In this document: positions 25,666 to 32,491 of the stretch, one piece after another
Position numbering within the stretch: position 1 is the stretch's first letter
How the letters are laid out: each line of letters opens with the position of its first letter
From: CAYRPN01 sp964426135
GTDB lineage: Bacteria > Planctomycetota > Phycisphaerae > Phycisphaerales > Phycisphaeraceae
Assembly (NCBI GenBank): GCA_964426135.1
Contig: CAYRPN010000060.1
Location: 1 to 32,491 of the forward strand
Direction: 5' to 3'
Length of the DNA: 32,491 nt
Program-made: the position numbers and the translations under genes
The notes under the pieces: generated by a model
Told to the model about the DNA's origin: nothing
Seen by the model: only the letters and a program-made list of their open reading frames with translations
Database searches by the model: none

Positions 25666-25693
25666 TTGCCCACGCTTGCCGATGACTTATGAT
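25666..25693 (+). promoter_or_regulatory. Candidate terC promoter
   Basis: TTGCCC (25666-25671) and TATGAT (25688-25693) are 16 bases apart in the short divergent gap between folP and terC. The leader would be about 30 bases and includes the CGGAG ribosome binding site at 25717-25721. Confidence 0.45.
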
Positions 25694-25729
25694 CCGCCGC
25701 ACGTCCAACCTGTTTTGCGGAGATTCGAC

Positions 25730-26509
25730 ATGGAAGAACTGTTCACTTTTGCGAACCTGGCGGCGTTCCTCACGCTCACCGTGATGGAGATCGTGCTGGG
25801 AATCGACAACGTGGTGTTCATCGCGATCCTGGCGGACAAGCTGCCGGTCGAGGAGCGCACCAAGGCTCGCCGCGTCGGCTTGTCGCTTGCCATGGTCATG
25901 CGCGTCGGCCTGCTCTTCGGCATCAGCGCCATCATGGGCATGGTCAACCCGCTGTTCCATCTGCCCTTCAACGATCCGCACATCGAAGGCGCCAAGCTCG
26001 GCATCAGCGTGCGCGACCTGATCCTGATTTTCGGCGGCGGGTTCCTGATCTACAAGGCCACGCACGAGATCCACGACAAGCTCGAAGGCTCCAAGGAGAC
26101 GCTGCACCAGCCGAAGGTCAGCGCGGGGTTCAAGTCGGTCATCGCCCAGATTCTCATGCTCGATCTCGTCTTCTCGCTCGACTCGGTGATCACGGCGGTG
26201 GGCATGGTGAAGAAGACGGAGGGCCAGACCTGGCAACCGCTGGCGATCATGGTCGCGGCGGTGATCGTGTCGGTGATCGTCATGCTCGTGTTCAGCGGGC
26301 GCATTGCCGCCTTCATCTCGAAGCATCCGACGACGAAAATGCTGGCGCTGTCGTTCCTTCTCCTGATCGGCGTGGTGCTCGTGGCCGAGGGCATGCACCA
26401 GCACGTTTCCAAAGGCGCGATCTACACCGCGATGGCGTTCAGCGTGTTTGTGGAACTGCTGAACCTTAAGGTGACGAAGAAGCAGCCGGTCAGCGGCGCA
26501 ACGCATTGA
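25730..26509 (+). CDS. TerC family integral membrane protein
   Basis: A 259-residue, multi-pass inner-membrane protein. The start at 25730 has CGGAG eight bases upstream. The family hallmark EIVLGIDNVVFIAIL (Glu20, Asp26 in the first helix) and the pseudo-symmetric DLVFSLDSVITAVG in the second half are both present; the acidic pairs are thought to carry metal ions. Other helices include LILIFGGGFLIYKATHE, AIMVAAVIVSVIVMLVF and MLALSFLLLIGVVLVAEG. TerC proteins are linked to tellurite resistance, manganese export and metal loading of exported enzymes. No ter operon genes are nearby. An inverted repeat begins two bases after the stop codon and may end transcription. Confidence 0.93.
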   Translation: MEELFTFANLAAFLTLTVMEIVLGIDNVVFIAILADKLPVEERTKARRVGLSLAMVMRVGLLFGISAIMGMVNPLFHLPFNDPHIEGAKLGISVRDLILIFGGGFLIYKATHEIHDKLEGSKETLHQPKVSAGFKSVIAQILMLDLVFSLDSVITAVGMVKKTEGQTWQPLAIMVAAVIVSVIVMLVFSGRIAAFISKHPTTKMLALSFLLLIGVVLVAEGMHQHVSKGAIYTAMAFSVFVELLNLKVTKKQPVSGATH

Positions 26510-26510
26510 G

Positions 26511-26634
26511 GTAGGGTGCGTCAAGTCCGCGCGGACGCACCGTGTCGGGCGATCGCATGCCGGGCGATTGCGCGGCGATCATGGGTGCTCGTGAGTCACA
26601 GGTGGTGCGTCCGCGCGGACTTGACGCACCCTAC
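26511..26634. repeat. 124-bp foldback element with perfect 31-bp inverted ends
   Basis: The arms 26511-26541 (GTAGGGTGCGTCAAGTCCGC and the next 11 bases) and 26604-26634 are exact reverse complements over 31 bases, with 62 bases between. Each arm is itself a small hairpin, GGTGCGTC with GACGCACC, around the palindrome GTCCGCGCGGAC. It fills most of the gap between the convergent terC and MFS genes. Probably a MITE or REP-like element that doubles as a bidirectional terminator. Confidence 0.9.
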
Positions 26635-26671
26635 TCCGATGCCATCTCCCGTGTACGTTCTGGCGCGTCCA

Positions 26672-28210
26672 TCACTCCGGCAACTGCCGGCCTTTGGTTT
26701 CCGGACCCATCCAAATGATCACGACGCCGATGAAATAGATCATCGCCAGCGCCGCGCCCGCCTTGGCGAAACTGCCGAAGTGTCGCTCCAGATTCGCCGA
26801 CTGCAGAGAGCCCACCGCCGCCAGCACGCGCCCGAAGTTGAAGGCGAAACCCTGGCTCGTCGCGCGGATGCGAGTGCTGAAAAGCTCGGGCAGATAGAAC
26901 GGGAAGAACCCGTAAAACGAAGCGGTCATTCCGCCAGCCAGGAACACGAGGGAAAGGAATTGCACGCCATACGTCATGTCTTCGCGGAAGAGCAACTGAC
27001 ACGCGCCGAACGAGCCGAGGCACATCAGCGCATAGGTGACGCGCCTTCCGAACTTCTCGGCGAGCAGGGCGGCGATGATCGTGCCGAAAATCGCGCCTGT
27101 GGCGGACATCATCTGCGCCATCTCGGTGCCGAACTTCACGAGGAATGTGCTTGCGTCCTGACCTTCGACCAGTTTGCCGGTCCAGCGCGGCACCCACTGA
27201 ATCGTGCCCCATGTGCCCATCAGCGCCACACCTGTCAGCCCCGCGCCCAGGAGGAGCCGGCGGATCGCGCTGCCCGTCGCGCCGCCGTGGCTGATGGCGA
27301 CGCCGCCGGCGGCGATCGAGGCGGTGTCGGAGCGCTGCAGATACTGCCACACAGGATAGATGTAGCCGACCAGGGCCACGAGCACACCCAAGATGGTGAC
27401 GGGCCACTGCACGGCAGGATTGTCGACCGCGGGTGACCACACATAAATGACGCCGCCGGCACCAGCGCAGCCGATGAGTACGCCAACAAGATCGCGCGTG
27501 GCCCACATGGACGTCGTGCCCTTGCCATGTTCATGCTGCCATTTCTCCGATTCCGGCACGAACAGACGGATGAAAAAGATGAGCAAAGCGGGGAACGATC
27601 CGGAGATCATCAGCCATCGCCACGGGAACGGCGCTCCCGGCTCCATGAACGATCGCAGGCCGATGCTGATGGCGCCCACCAGCAGGAAGCCGACATTCGC
27701 CGCCGCGCCGATCAGGCCCGCGATGAAGGCCCGCGATTTGTCTGACCAGAGTTCGGTGACCAGGGCCACGCCCAGCGACCACTCACCGCCCATGCCCAGG
27801 GACGCGATGAAGCGCAGCACCGCGATGTGCCATGCTTCGGTCGCCAGCCCGCACAGGCCGGAGAAGATCGCGTAGGTGAAGATGGACAGCGACATGGCGC
27901 GGACGCGGCCGATCTTGTCGCCCAGCCAGCCGAACACGACGCCGCCAGTTGCCGCGCCGACCAGGAACACCGCCATGATGACGCCGAACCACTGCCCGGC
28001 GGCTTTCGCGGCGGTGGCTTTCATCGCGGCAACGTCCGCCGCGGCCATGGCGTCGGTGATCTCCGGCGTGAGCAGTTCCGTCAGCGCGGGCCGGCCTGTC
28101 AGCGGAAACAACCCCATCTCAAACCCGTCGAACATCCACCCCAGAATCGCGGCGATCAGCGCCATCCATTTGCCGTGATTCGTCATCTTGCTTGCGGGAG
28201 TGGATTCCAT
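26672..28210 (-). CDS. MFS transporter, SHS/aromatic acid:proton symporter-like
   Basis: A 512-residue, 12-helix inner-membrane transporter. The first helix carries GWMFDGFEMGLFPL, motif A is GWLGDKIGRVRAM, and LRFIASLGMGGEWSLGVALVTE matches the GxGGEW signature of the sialate/carboxylate symporter branch. The second half has its own loop motif, LAEKFGRRVTYAL. Between helices 1 and 2 there is an Ala-rich extracytoplasmic segment (TPEITDAMAAADVAAMKATA). Substrate is probably a carboxylate or sugar acid but cannot be fixed. The ATG at 28210 has a GAGG element some 11 bases upstream. It follows cysE on the same strand by 211 bp and may be transcribed independently. Confidence 0.88.
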   Translation of the reverse strand: MESTPASKMTNHGKWMALIAAILGWMFDGFEMGLFPLTGRPALTELLTPEITDAMAAADVAAMKATAAKAAGQWFGVIMAVFLVGAATGGVVFGWLGDKIGRVRAMSLSIFTYAIFSGLCGLATEAWHIAVLRFIASLGMGGEWSLGVALVTELWSDKSRAFIAGLIGAAANVGFLLVGAISIGLRSFMEPGAPFPWRWLMISGSFPALLIFFIRLFVPESEKWQHEHGKGTTSMWATRDLVGVLIGCAGAGGVIYVWSPAVDNPAVQWPVTILGVLVALVGYIYPVWQYLQRSDTASIAAGGVAISHGGATGSAIRRLLLGAGLTGVALMGTWGTIQWVPRWTGKLVEGQDASTFLVKFGTEMAQMMSATGAIFGTIIAALLAEKFGRRVTYALMCLGSFGACQLLFREDMTYGVQFLSLVFLAGGMTASFYGFFPFYLPELFSTRIRATSQGFAFNFGRVLAAVGSLQSANLERHFGSFAKAGAALAMIYFIGVVIIWMGPETKGRQLPE

Positions 28211-28381
28211 CGCGCTTGTGCCTCATGTGGAGTTGTGAAAAACCATCGACGTGCGTTGAACTCGCAAGTCGCGTCCCCGATCGATTGGCCATGATAGGGG
28301 AAAGGTGTCGGATCATTTGCGCGGTTCGATGGTGAGCAGCAAGGACATGCCGGGTGATCGTCGCAGCTTGTTCCCAATCGT

Positions 28382-28399
28382 CGGGGCGGATACGCCCCG
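28382..28399. other. Hairpin after the serine acetyltransferase gene
   Basis: CGGGGCG (28382-28388) pairs with CGCCCCG (28393-28399) around GATA. It lies about 20 bases past the minus-strand stop codon of the acetyltransferase gene. There is no T tract, so it is at best a factor-dependent terminator or mRNA-stabilising hairpin. Confidence 0.4.
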
Positions 28400-28421
28400 G
28401 CTCGCTGGCGGCCAACGCGAT

Positions 28422-29417
28422 TCAGATATCCCAACCCAGCGGATCGTCCGCTTTCTTCTCCTTGGCGATCATGCGCTGGGCGCGCTTGTCCGGGTTGATC
28501 GTCAACTCCGGCTGCTTCATCGTGACCAGGTGGCCTTCAGGCACGGACTGCACGAGGAAGACGGAGCCGCCGATGGTGGAGCCGCGGCCGATGACGGTGT
28601 CGCCGCCGAGGATGATCGCGCCGCCGTAGATGGTGACATCGTCCTCCACGGTGGGGTGGCGTTTGAGGCCCTTGTACTGCTGGCCGCCGCGCGTGGACTT
28701 GGCGCCGAGCGTGACGCCCTGGTAAATCTTGACGCGGTTGCCGATTTTGCACGTTTCGCCGATGACCACGCCGGTGCCGTGGTCGATGAAAAAGCTCTCG
28801 CCGATTTCGGCGCCGGGGTGAATGTCGATGCCCGTCTCGTTGTGGGCATACTCGCTCATCATTCGCGGCAGCAGCGGCACCTTCAGCCTGAAGAGTTCAT
28901 GGGCGACGCGATGAATGAAGATCGCATCGATGCCGGGGTAGCAGAAGATCGTCTCATCGGTGGACGCCGCCGCCGGGTCGCCGTCGAACGCCGCCTGCAC
29001 ATCGGTCGCCAGCAGGCGGCGCAGCTGAGGAATGCGCTGGAGGAACATCGTCGTGATGCGGTCGGCCTGCTCATCGCAGAAGTCGCAGTTGTCGCCTTTG
29101 CCTTTGCCCTCGACGCGGTTCTGTTCGTAGCGCAAAGCCTGGCGAAGCTGCTCGTACAGCGTGTCGCGCACCTTGGTGAGCAGTTCGCCCACGTGGTACT
29201 GAATATTGCCGCTGGTCAGGCGAATCTCATCAAAAAAGCCTGGAAAAGTCAGCTTTCGCAGCAGTTCGATCACCTCGATCGTTCTGGCGCGATTGGGGAG
29301 GAAACTGGAGTCCAGGTGCTGCGTGCGCTTGTCGGCGTGATAACTTTCGACGATGCGGCTGACCAGTTCGTCCTGAGACGTGCCGTTCTTCGCGGGATCG
29401 GAGTTCGACGGATTCAT
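28422..29417 (-). CDS. cysE: Serine O-acetyltransferase (CysE/EpsC type)
   Basis: Transfers acetyl from acetyl-CoA to L-serine, first step of cysteine synthesis; cytoplasmic. The 331-residue protein has a long helical N-terminal part (about 1-180) as in the EpsC-like subgroup, including CDFCDEQADR. The left-handed beta-helix hexapeptide domain follows: DIHPGAEIGESFFIDHGTG (Asp198 and His213, the likely catalytic pair), VVIGETCKIGNRVKIYQGVT and DVTIYGGAIILGGDTVIG. The ATG at 29417 lacks a ribosome binding site; TACGAT (29430-29425) lies seven bases upstream. It diverges from the DUF1598 gene. No cysK is present in the window. Confidence 0.93.
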   Translation of the reverse strand: MNPSNSDPAKNGTSQDELVSRIVESYHADKRTQHLDSSFLPNRARTIEVIELLRKLTFPGFFDEIRLTSGNIQYHVGELLTKVRDTLYEQLRQALRYEQNRVEGKGKGDNCDFCDEQADRITTMFLQRIPQLRRLLATDVQAAFDGDPAAASTDETIFCYPGIDAIFIHRVAHELFRLKVPLLPRMMSEYAHNETGIDIHPGAEIGESFFIDHGTGVVIGETCKIGNRVKIYQGVTLGAKSTRGGQQYKGLKRHPTVEDDVTIYGGAIILGGDTVIGRGSTIGGSVFLVQSVPEGHLVTMKQPELTINPDKRAQRMIAKEKKADDPLGWDI

Positions 29418-29577
29418 GGCGGTTATCGTAGCCGATGCCCATGGCGGCGGACAGCAGATCGGGACGCCCCAATCGCCAGAATCGCCATGAAGGCGGGTAT
29501 ACTTCATTCGACTCGAACGTCAGCCATCCAGCCCGCCCTGGATTGGCGCGGCGAGAGCCTCTCCAGAAAGGCCTGTC

Positions 29578-30906
29578 ATGTCTCGACCCTTCCCTCACGG
29601 TATCCATTGTGCGAGCGTGCGCGTCCTGTGCTGCTTGCTCAGCGTGGCCGTTGCGGGGACTGCGCGTGGACAGGTTGTCGACGAACCGCCCGTGCTCATC
29701 GGGGTGCTGGTGGATGGCGAAGGCCTGATGGGCGTGCGCAAGATCACCGCTGATCCGAAGCTGCTTGCCGCACGCAAGGCCGCGCTGGCCAAGGCTGCGG
29801 CGAAGGCGCGCGTGCCGGGGAACAAGGCGCAGCTCGGCTACATCTCGCTGCCCCGCGCATTTGCCGAAGTGAAGCAGTGCGTCGATGCCGGCAAGCCCGT
29901 GCCCGATGATCTGCGCTTCCTCGGCGGCATGACCAAGCTGCGTTATGTGTTTGCGTTTCCCGAGGAGAAGGATCTGGTCATCGCCGGCGATGTGGAACCG
30001 TACGATCAGATCGATCCCCGCCGGCCTATCGGTTTGAAAACCGGCAGGCCCGTGCTGCAACTGGATGACCTGGTCACGTTGCTGCGCACCGTCGGGCCCG
30101 GCAACGGCAAGAATGCGTTCGGCTGCTCCATCGATCCCGCCGCCGACGCCATGAAGCGCGTCGAGGACATCATCAAGGACAAGGACAACAAGAAGCTGCC
30201 CAAGGACCAGAAGACGCAGATGATGATCGAAAGCGTCGGGCCGCACACGGTTCGCTACATCGGGCAGGAGACGGACACGCGTGTGGCGTATGTCTGTGTC
30301 GAAGCGGATTACCTCTTGAAGCGACTGGCGATGGGCATCGACAAATCGCCCGTGGCCGCGGTGCAGCACAAGCATCAGAACGAACGATTGCAGTTCAACG
30401 GCATGTGGTTCACGCCCAGCTTCGAGCCGCTGCTGGTCTCCGCCGACGGCAACGCGTTCGAAATCAAGGGCCAGTCGCTGCAACTGAACGCCCGCGGCGA
30501 CCAGTTCATCGGCAACGCGCCGCCCACGCCTGCCACGGCGGGCTATGTGAAGAACTTCACGAAGTATTTTCCGCAACTGGCCGCGGCGATTCCTGCATTC
30601 GCCGATCTGTGGAACATCACCGATCTCGCGCTGGTCGCAGCCCTCATCGGTGAGGATCGGCTGCATCAGAAGGCGGGCTGGGACATCCGCTGGGTGATGG
30701 ATCCGAAGGGATACCCGGTGGAGAAACTCCCGGTGGCCCGCACCGCTGACACGCTGGGGCTGTACACCGGAAGTGTGTACATCATCGGCGGCATCGAATT
30801 GAGCTTGAACAAATACGTGAAGGAACGACAGCGCGATGAGGAAGGCAAAGTGAAGGAGCACCGCGCCCGCCCGTCGGAAGGGTGGCGGTTGTTCACGGAA
30901 GAGTGA
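29578..30906 (+). CDS. DUF1598 domain-containing exported protein
   Basis: A 442-residue protein of a planctomycete-restricted family of unknown function, as far as I know. The ATG at 29578 has AAAGG eight bases upstream; residues 1-31 form a signal peptide (VRVLCCLLSVAVAGTARG). Family-like segments are LGYISLPRAFAEV (86-98), LRYVFAFPEEKDLVIAGDVE (121-140), GRPVLQLDDLVTLLR (156-170) and CSIDP (183-187). After a Lys/Asp-rich stretch (about 195-215) comes GPHTVRYIG and VCVEADYLLKRLAMG. The second half contains FEPLLVSADGNAFEIKGQSL and a Trp-rich segment near the end. No catalytic motif is evident. TATACT at 29498-29503 is a possible -10 box, with no good -35. Confidence 0.8.
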   Translation: MSRPFPHGIHCASVRVLCCLLSVAVAGTARGQVVDEPPVLIGVLVDGEGLMGVRKITADPKLLAARKAALAKAAAKARVPGNKAQLGYISLPRAFAEVKQCVDAGKPVPDDLRFLGGMTKLRYVFAFPEEKDLVIAGDVEPYDQIDPRRPIGLKTGRPVLQLDDLVTLLRTVGPGNGKNAFGCSIDPAADAMKRVEDIIKDKDNKKLPKDQKTQMMIESVGPHTVRYIGQETDTRVAYVCVEADYLLKRLAMGIDKSPVAAVQHKHQNERLQFNGMWFTPSFEPLLVSADGNAFEIKGQSLQLNARGDQFIGNAPPTPATAGYVKNFTKYFPQLAAAIPAFADLWNITDLALVAALIGEDRLHQKAGWDIRWVMDPKGYPVEKLPVARTADTLGLYTGSVYIIGGIELSLNKYVKERQRDEEGKVKEHRARPSEGWRLFTEE

Positions 30907-30939
30907 TTGTCAACGTTTGAACTGCGTGTGTCCGCACCG

Positions 30940-30963
30940 TTTAGCGTCCGCTCGAAGAGCGGA
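30940..30963 (+). repeat. TTTAGC hairpin repeat, copy 4
   Basis: TTTAGC (30940-30945) precedes the perfect 7-bp stem TCCGCTC (30947-30953) / GAGCGGA (30957-30963) with loop GAA, the same layout as at 3361-3384. It lies between the convergent DUF1598 and MFS genes and might help terminate transcription. Confidence 0.65.
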
Positions 30964-30985
30964 ATCCTTCGTCGACTGATCCATT

Positions 30986-32326
30986 TCACTTCCGCATCTC
31001 CGCATCGCCCGCCATGGCCAGTTCCTCCACCGTCGCGCTTGCGTTCACACTCGGATGACTCTCGACTGACGCCTCGCGTCCTTTCTCCCGCGGCAACCGC
31101 GTCGCCAGCGCCACGCACGGAAGCATCACCGTTCCGAGAATCGCCAGCGCTCCGCGCGGCCCCAGTTCCGGCTGCACCGCGAGCCTGCTGACGATCCACT
31201 GACCCCAGCTTCCCGCCGCCCAAGCCAGGCCCATCAGCACGCCGCTGATCACGTTCGCGTGCTTGGGCGACAGGTGCTGGCCCAGCGTCACGCCCACGGG
31301 ATTCGTCGTGTTCGTCGCCGCGCCCATCAGCGCGCAGAGGATGCAGAAGACCACCATCGACGCCGCACCGGGCGCGCCGGTGTCCGCGCCATCCAGCAGC
31401 GTCGGCACCCACAGCCATGCGTAATACGTCACGACGGACAGCACCAGCAGCCCGAGCATCACCTTCGTCCGCCCGATGCGGTCCGCCAGCGCTCCCACCG
31501 GCACCATGATCGCCACCGATCCAAGCACGAACACCATGAACGCCACGCCCCGGCTCATCCACTGCGGATAGCCGCAGCTCTCGACGAACTCGGGCATGAG
31601 AAAGATGATGCCCACATTCAGCGCCGCCATCAGCGCCTGAATGAGAAACAAGGCGAACAGCGGCCCGCGCACGGCATGCAGCGCGGAGCCAACCTGTTTC
31701 CATTCGATGCGCCGGTGAGCCGCGGCATGCGTGGGCCTGCACCACACGATCGCCGCCAGCACGATCAGCGCGGCGGGGATGAGCATCCAGTGCGTCTGTC
31801 CGCCGGTCCAGTCATACAGCAGGCTGAAAAATCCCTGGCTGAACGCGAAGCCGAACATGCCCACCGCGACGAAGGCGGAGACCATCGTGGCCCGGCGCGC
31901 GTGGTTGAGATTGCCCGCCAGGCTTACGCCCGGCGGATGAAACAGCGCCTGTCCGATGCGCACGATCAGTTGCAGCACGAAGAGTACGGCATACCCTCCG
32001 GCGGTGAAGTACACGACGCCTTGCGCATCGGTCTTCTGCAGCAGCATGCCGACGCTGCCGAACGCGATGCCCAGTGCCGAAAGCGCGGCGCCCCAGATGA
32101 CGAACCGACGTTCGTGGCCGTGATCGGCGAGCAGTCCGATCAGCGGCTGCAGTCCGGCGCCGATGAAGAGCGTGATGGTGGCGAGCATGCCCGCCACTTC
32201 CAGGTCGAGTCCGGCGCGGTATTTGAAAATGGGAAACACGCCGCCGAAACAATCCACCAGCGAGTGGGCGGCGACGAGAGCGATGAATGTCGCAGTGGCG
32301 GGGCGGATGGCGGGAACTCCAGACAC
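30986..32326 (-). CDS. MFS transporter, fosmidomycin resistance (Fsr)-like
   Basis: A 446-residue membrane transporter with about 12 hydrophobic segments. The N-terminus HSLVDCFGGVFPIFKY and the fourth-helix region RIGQALFHPPGVSLAG resemble the Fsr subfamily, in which a GLFHP motif is typical. Loop motifs are LLADHGHERR in the first half and ALADRIGRTKVML in the second. It may export a drug or metabolite; no substrate is evident. The start is a GTG at 32326 with a poor ribosome binding site. The C-terminal 35 residues are polar, acidic and probably cytoplasmic. It converges with the DUF1598 gene. Confidence 0.85.
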   Translation of the reverse strand: MSGVPAIRPATATFIALVAAHSLVDCFGGVFPIFKYRAGLDLEVAGMLATITLFIGAGLQPLIGLLADHGHERRFVIWGAALSALGIAFGSVGMLLQKTDAQGVVYFTAGGYAVLFVLQLIVRIGQALFHPPGVSLAGNLNHARRATMVSAFVAVGMFGFAFSQGFFSLLYDWTGGQTHWMLIPAALIVLAAIVWCRPTHAAAHRRIEWKQVGSALHAVRGPLFALFLIQALMAALNVGIIFLMPEFVESCGYPQWMSRGVAFMVFVLGSVAIMVPVGALADRIGRTKVMLGLLVLSVVTYYAWLWVPTLLDGADTGAPGAASMVVFCILCALMGAATNTTNPVGVTLGQHLSPKHANVISGVLMGLAWAAGSWGQWIVSRLAVQPELGPRGALAILGTVMLPCVALATRLPREKGREASVESHPSVNASATVEELAMAGDAEMRK

Positions 32327-32464
32327 GTGGCAGGGGATTGCAGCCAGAAGGGTATGCGGTGGGAAGGCGCGAGGGAAGTGCTGATGTGAGGATGGAGGTT
32401 TTGGCGTTGTCTGCCGCCTTAGGATCGTGACCGAAGTAACTTCCCGACTTGGTCGTTTCCGATT

Positions 32465-32485
32465 CCCCTCCCTCTTAGGGAGGGG
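32465..32485. repeat. CCCCTCCCT hairpin repeat at the window edge
   Basis: CCCCTCCCT (32465-32473) pairs perfectly with AGGGAGGGG (32477-32485) around CTT, and TTAGGG follows. It resembles the CCCTCTCCC family at 137-310 and 17001-17031. The element may continue beyond the window. The rest of 32327-32491 shows no gene. Confidence 0.65.
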
Positions 32486-32491
32486 TTAGGG

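Noticed and set aside
25640..26524. N-terminal extension of folP running antisense through terC
   Set aside because: The extension is His/Arg/Asp-rich shadow sequence. The dihydropteroate synthase signature begins close to the ATG at 25639, as in normal family members.
29230..30861. Long minus-strand open frame opposite the DUF1598 gene
   Set aside because: Shadow of the + strand gene, which has a ribosome binding site, a signal peptide and family motifs.

Overview
The window reads as a high-GC chromosome segment from a planctomycete (phylum Planctomycetota). Several families point there together: a PSD1-type surface protein with DUF1549/DUF1553 domains next to a Tat-exported DUF1501 protein, a PEP-CTERM protein with a LamG domain, a type IV prepilin-like protein ending in an H-X9-D motif, a DUF1598 protein, and a secreted thioredoxin-like/PDZ protein. 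I cannot assign class or genus. I find 24 intact protein genes, one gene remnant, no tRNA, rRNA or CRISPR array, and many hairpin or foldback repeats between genes.

Layout. 1-580: no gene, a repeat block. 581-2140: PEP-CTERM/LamG protein with a clear terminator. 2235-4001: DJ-1/PfpI-like gene followed by pdxA. 4163-5503: Trx-like/PDZ secreted protein. 5574-7983: accessory segment with two HicA/HicB toxin-antitoxin pairs (one convergent, one overlapping operon), a HEAT-repeat lipoprotein and a detached copy of the 3' end of asnS. 7983-9401: asnS. 9473-9714: a 242-bp foldback element. 9719-14144: PSD1 plus DUF1501 operon. 14493-16941: two exported or membrane proteins, one with an internal duplication, one a lipoprotein hydrolase. 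17053-21078: an unusually long secA. 21289-24722: a small exported protein, a creatininase-family enzyme, a YncE-like propeller and a prepilin-like protein. 24752-32326: folP, terC, an MFS transporter, a CysE-type serine acetyltransferase, a DUF1598 protein and a second MFS transporter.

Much of the content concerns the cell envelope: secA and Tat-type export signals, lipoproteins, PEP-CTERM sorting, pilin-like processing and heme-type CxxCH motifs. Housekeeping functions are asparaginyl-tRNA synthesis, pyridoxal phosphate, folate and cysteine synthesis.

The most interesting points are: (1) the last 33 codons plus stop of asnS occur twice, 666 bp apart, flanking a hicBA operon, and all seven differences are synonymous, as expected if a mini-island inserted at the asnS 3' end and restored it; (2) SecA carries five tandem repeats of about 60 residues in its helical C-terminal region; (3) five genes without a Shine-Dalgarno site have a -10-like TAnnnT or GATAAT hexamer 6-8 nt before the start codon, which suggests leaderless transcripts; (4) several families of palindromic repeats recur between genes.
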